A DNA stretch of 58,345 bases from a virus, in IMG/VR virus record IMGVR_UViG_3300038424_000171, positions 1-58,345 of that record; one strand, 5' to 3'. The notes beneath the pieces are model-generated. The model did no database searches, was not told where the DNA came from, and saw only the letters and a program-made list of their open reading frames with translations. Shown piece after piece: positions 57,329 through 58,345 of this stretch. Position 1 is the stretch's first letter. Every line of letters starts with the position of its first letter. A program made the translations under genes and the position numbers.

Positions 57329-57753
57329 AGCAGAACTTAGTATCAACTTTACTCATCGCCGTGGTGCTGATGCTCGCGGGCACGGCGCGGGCGGCGACGC
57401 CAACCGCAACCGCGACTGCAACCTACACGGCCACGGCGACTCCAACGGCAACACCAACCTATGTTCCTTTTAGCGCTGCTGCACCGACCACCGCATTGAT
57501 TCAGCAGGGCGCTGGCGTTCCGCCGACGCTTGTCGATGGCGAGATAGCTGTTCTTTCAGGGCCGTCATCGGTGACGTACAACTGTTGCGCGAGCGGCGGC
57601 TGCTCAATTAGTTGCACCCCTTGCTGTGCAGCAACTTCAAAGATCGCGCTGTACGACTCGTCGAGTGGTTGCGTATGCGCCGCCGCCACGATGACAATTT
57701 GCGTGACAACCACCGGCACCAACGCGACCGGCATGACCTTATCGACGCCATGA
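57325..57753 (+). CDS. Exported protein with Thr/Ala linker and Cys-rich domain
   Basis: A 142-residue protein, ATGA overlap with the previous gene. Signal peptide with the repeated LIAVVLMLAGTARA core, a Thr-Ala-Pro linker (TPTATATATYTATATPTATP), then a domain with eight Cys (YNCCASGGCSISCTPCC and CVCAAATMTIC). Same build as its neighbours. Its stop overlaps the start of the gene crossing the contig ends. Confidence 0.72.
   Translation: MKQNLVSTLLIAVVLMLAGTARAATPTATATATYTATATPTATPTYVPFSAAAPTTALIQQGAGVPPTLVDGEIAVLSGPSSVTYNCCASGGCSISCTPCCAATSKIALYDSSSGCVCAAATMTICVTTTGTNATGMTLSTP
57350..57393. repeat. Signal-peptide coding repeat, copy 2
   Basis: Exact second copy of 57087-57130. A shorter and diverged version of the same segment also opens the 57750 gene. 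Confidence 0.9.
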
Positions 57754-58345
57754 AGAACTTAGCAGCAACAGCAGCAACTCTATTCATCGCCGTGCTGATG
57801 CTGTGCGTGGCAAGCGCCGATGCCCTAGCCGTGATTCAGTGCGTAAACTCGGGATCCACTTGCGGCACTACGAGTGTGACCTGCTCGTCTTTCAGCGGCG
57901 GCACAATCCAGCTTGGCGACGCTCTTTTCATAGGGACGGGCACGGTAACCTCAACAACGTCCAAACAGACCGTGAGCTCCATCAGCGAGGGTGGAGACAG
58001 CCCTACAGCTAACTATTGCTCTAAGAGCCAAGGCGCGGCAGCCGGTCAGAATGCTGCAATCGGGTACGTTCTCAACATCACCACCACCAGCCCGTCTGTC
58101 GTGGTCAATTTCACTGGCGGTCTAGTTATATGTACGCAGAATGTTTATGTAGTCGATCTCGGGCCGGCCGCCATAGATTCGAGCTCGGCCTGCGGGACAG
58201 CATCGGCTTCCAACACAACCGCCGTTAGTAGCGGCACGACGGGGACGCTATCGACCACACACGATGCAATCTTGGCGGTTGCAGGGTTTGTAGCTTCGGC
58301 GCTTAGCTCAGGGCCCACCGGTGGGTTTACCGAGTTGTCCAACCC
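57750..58345 (+). CDS. Exported Thr/Ala-repeat protein, N-terminal part (continues at base 1)
   Basis: The ATG overlaps the stop of the preceding gene as ATGA. The frame stays open to the contig end and, after removing the 127-base overlap, continues in the same frame from base 3 to the stop at 489-491, giving 319 residues in all. The N-terminus is a clear Sec signal peptide (Lys near the start, then a hydrophobic core ending ASADALA). The mature part is Ser/Thr/Cys-rich and predicted to be beta-rich, with no family I recognise. It is the last member of a run of exported proteins (52020, 55472, 56026, 57071, 57325, 57750). Its role could be tail fibre, surface decoration or host-envelope protein; sequence alone does not decide. 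Confidence 0.85.
   Translation, partial: MKNLAATAATLFIAVLMLCVASADALAVIQCVNSGSTCGTTSVTCSSFSGGTIQLGDALFIGTGTVTSTTSKQTVSSISEGGDSPTANYCSKSQGAAAGQNAAIGYVLNITTTSPSVVVNFTGGLVICTQNVYVVDLGPAAIDSSSACGTASASNTTAVSSGTTGTLSTTHDAILAVAGFVASALSSGPTGGFTELSN
58219..58345. repeat. Terminal direct repeat, right copy
   Basis: Second copy of the exact 127-base end overlap (see 1-127). It lies inside the coding sequence that begins at 57750. It should be counted once when the genome is circularised. Confidence 0.95.

Overview
The window is one complete tailed-phage genome, most likely a podovirus of a Gram-negative bacterium. Bases 1-127 recur exactly as 58219-58345, so the contig closes into a circle of about 58,218 bp, and the gene split by the ends (57750 onward, continuing into 1-491) is intact across the join. 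A P22-type portal, a capsid protein resembling the N4 gp56 family, a nozzle-like protein, internal virion proteins and a 1582-residue ejection-type protein indicate a short-tailed virion. Sec signal peptides, several lipoproteins and a T4-type lysozyme indicate a host with an outer membrane. I see no integrase, DNA polymerase or RNA polymerase. Thr-Ala-Pro linkers of the kind found here recall secreted proteins of uncultured Desulfobacterota/Binatota-like bacteria, but that host guess is weak.

Layout. (a) 22697 rightwards through the contig end to 4284: a plus-strand late block with cassette insertions, packaging (25520-28736), portal, a glycan-type enzyme island (31751-36625), scaffold, capsid, tail, internal proteins, a set of exported Thr/Ala-repeat proteins (43631, 52020-57753 and the join gene), lysis genes (491-1804) and a lipoprotein array (3219-4284). 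(b) 7234 down to 4315, minus strand: ribbon-helix-helix regulator, HNH nuclease, PD-(D/E)XK exonuclease, J-domain protein and small genes. (c) 7341-15611, plus strand: DNA-binding protein, RecT annealase, SSB-like protein, RecD2-like helicase, ERCC4 nuclease, primase-helicase, Mor-like activator, HNH. (d) 18581 down to 15608, minus strand: small accessory genes. (e) 18699-20912, plus strand: a leaderless small gene, an HNH and a DNA methyltransferase. (f) 22513 down to 20972, minus strand. Three divergent promoter regions (7235-7340, 18582-18698, 22514-22696) drive the early and accessory blocks; each has recognisable sigma70-type boxes.

Most notable: two cargo-only mobile cassettes flanked by the same inverted repeat of about 24 bp (24199-25279 and 26579-27050). 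The second has a perfect 8-bp target duplication, and removing it restores a small gene that runs into the terminase. The first carries a cytosine methyltransferase with a second full-length reading frame overlapping it almost entirely. Other unusual points are a family of Sec-exported phage proteins with Thr/Ala microsatellite linkers, apparently leaderless small genes at the divergent promoters, and HNH nuclease genes sitting beside fragments of DNA methyltransferase genes.
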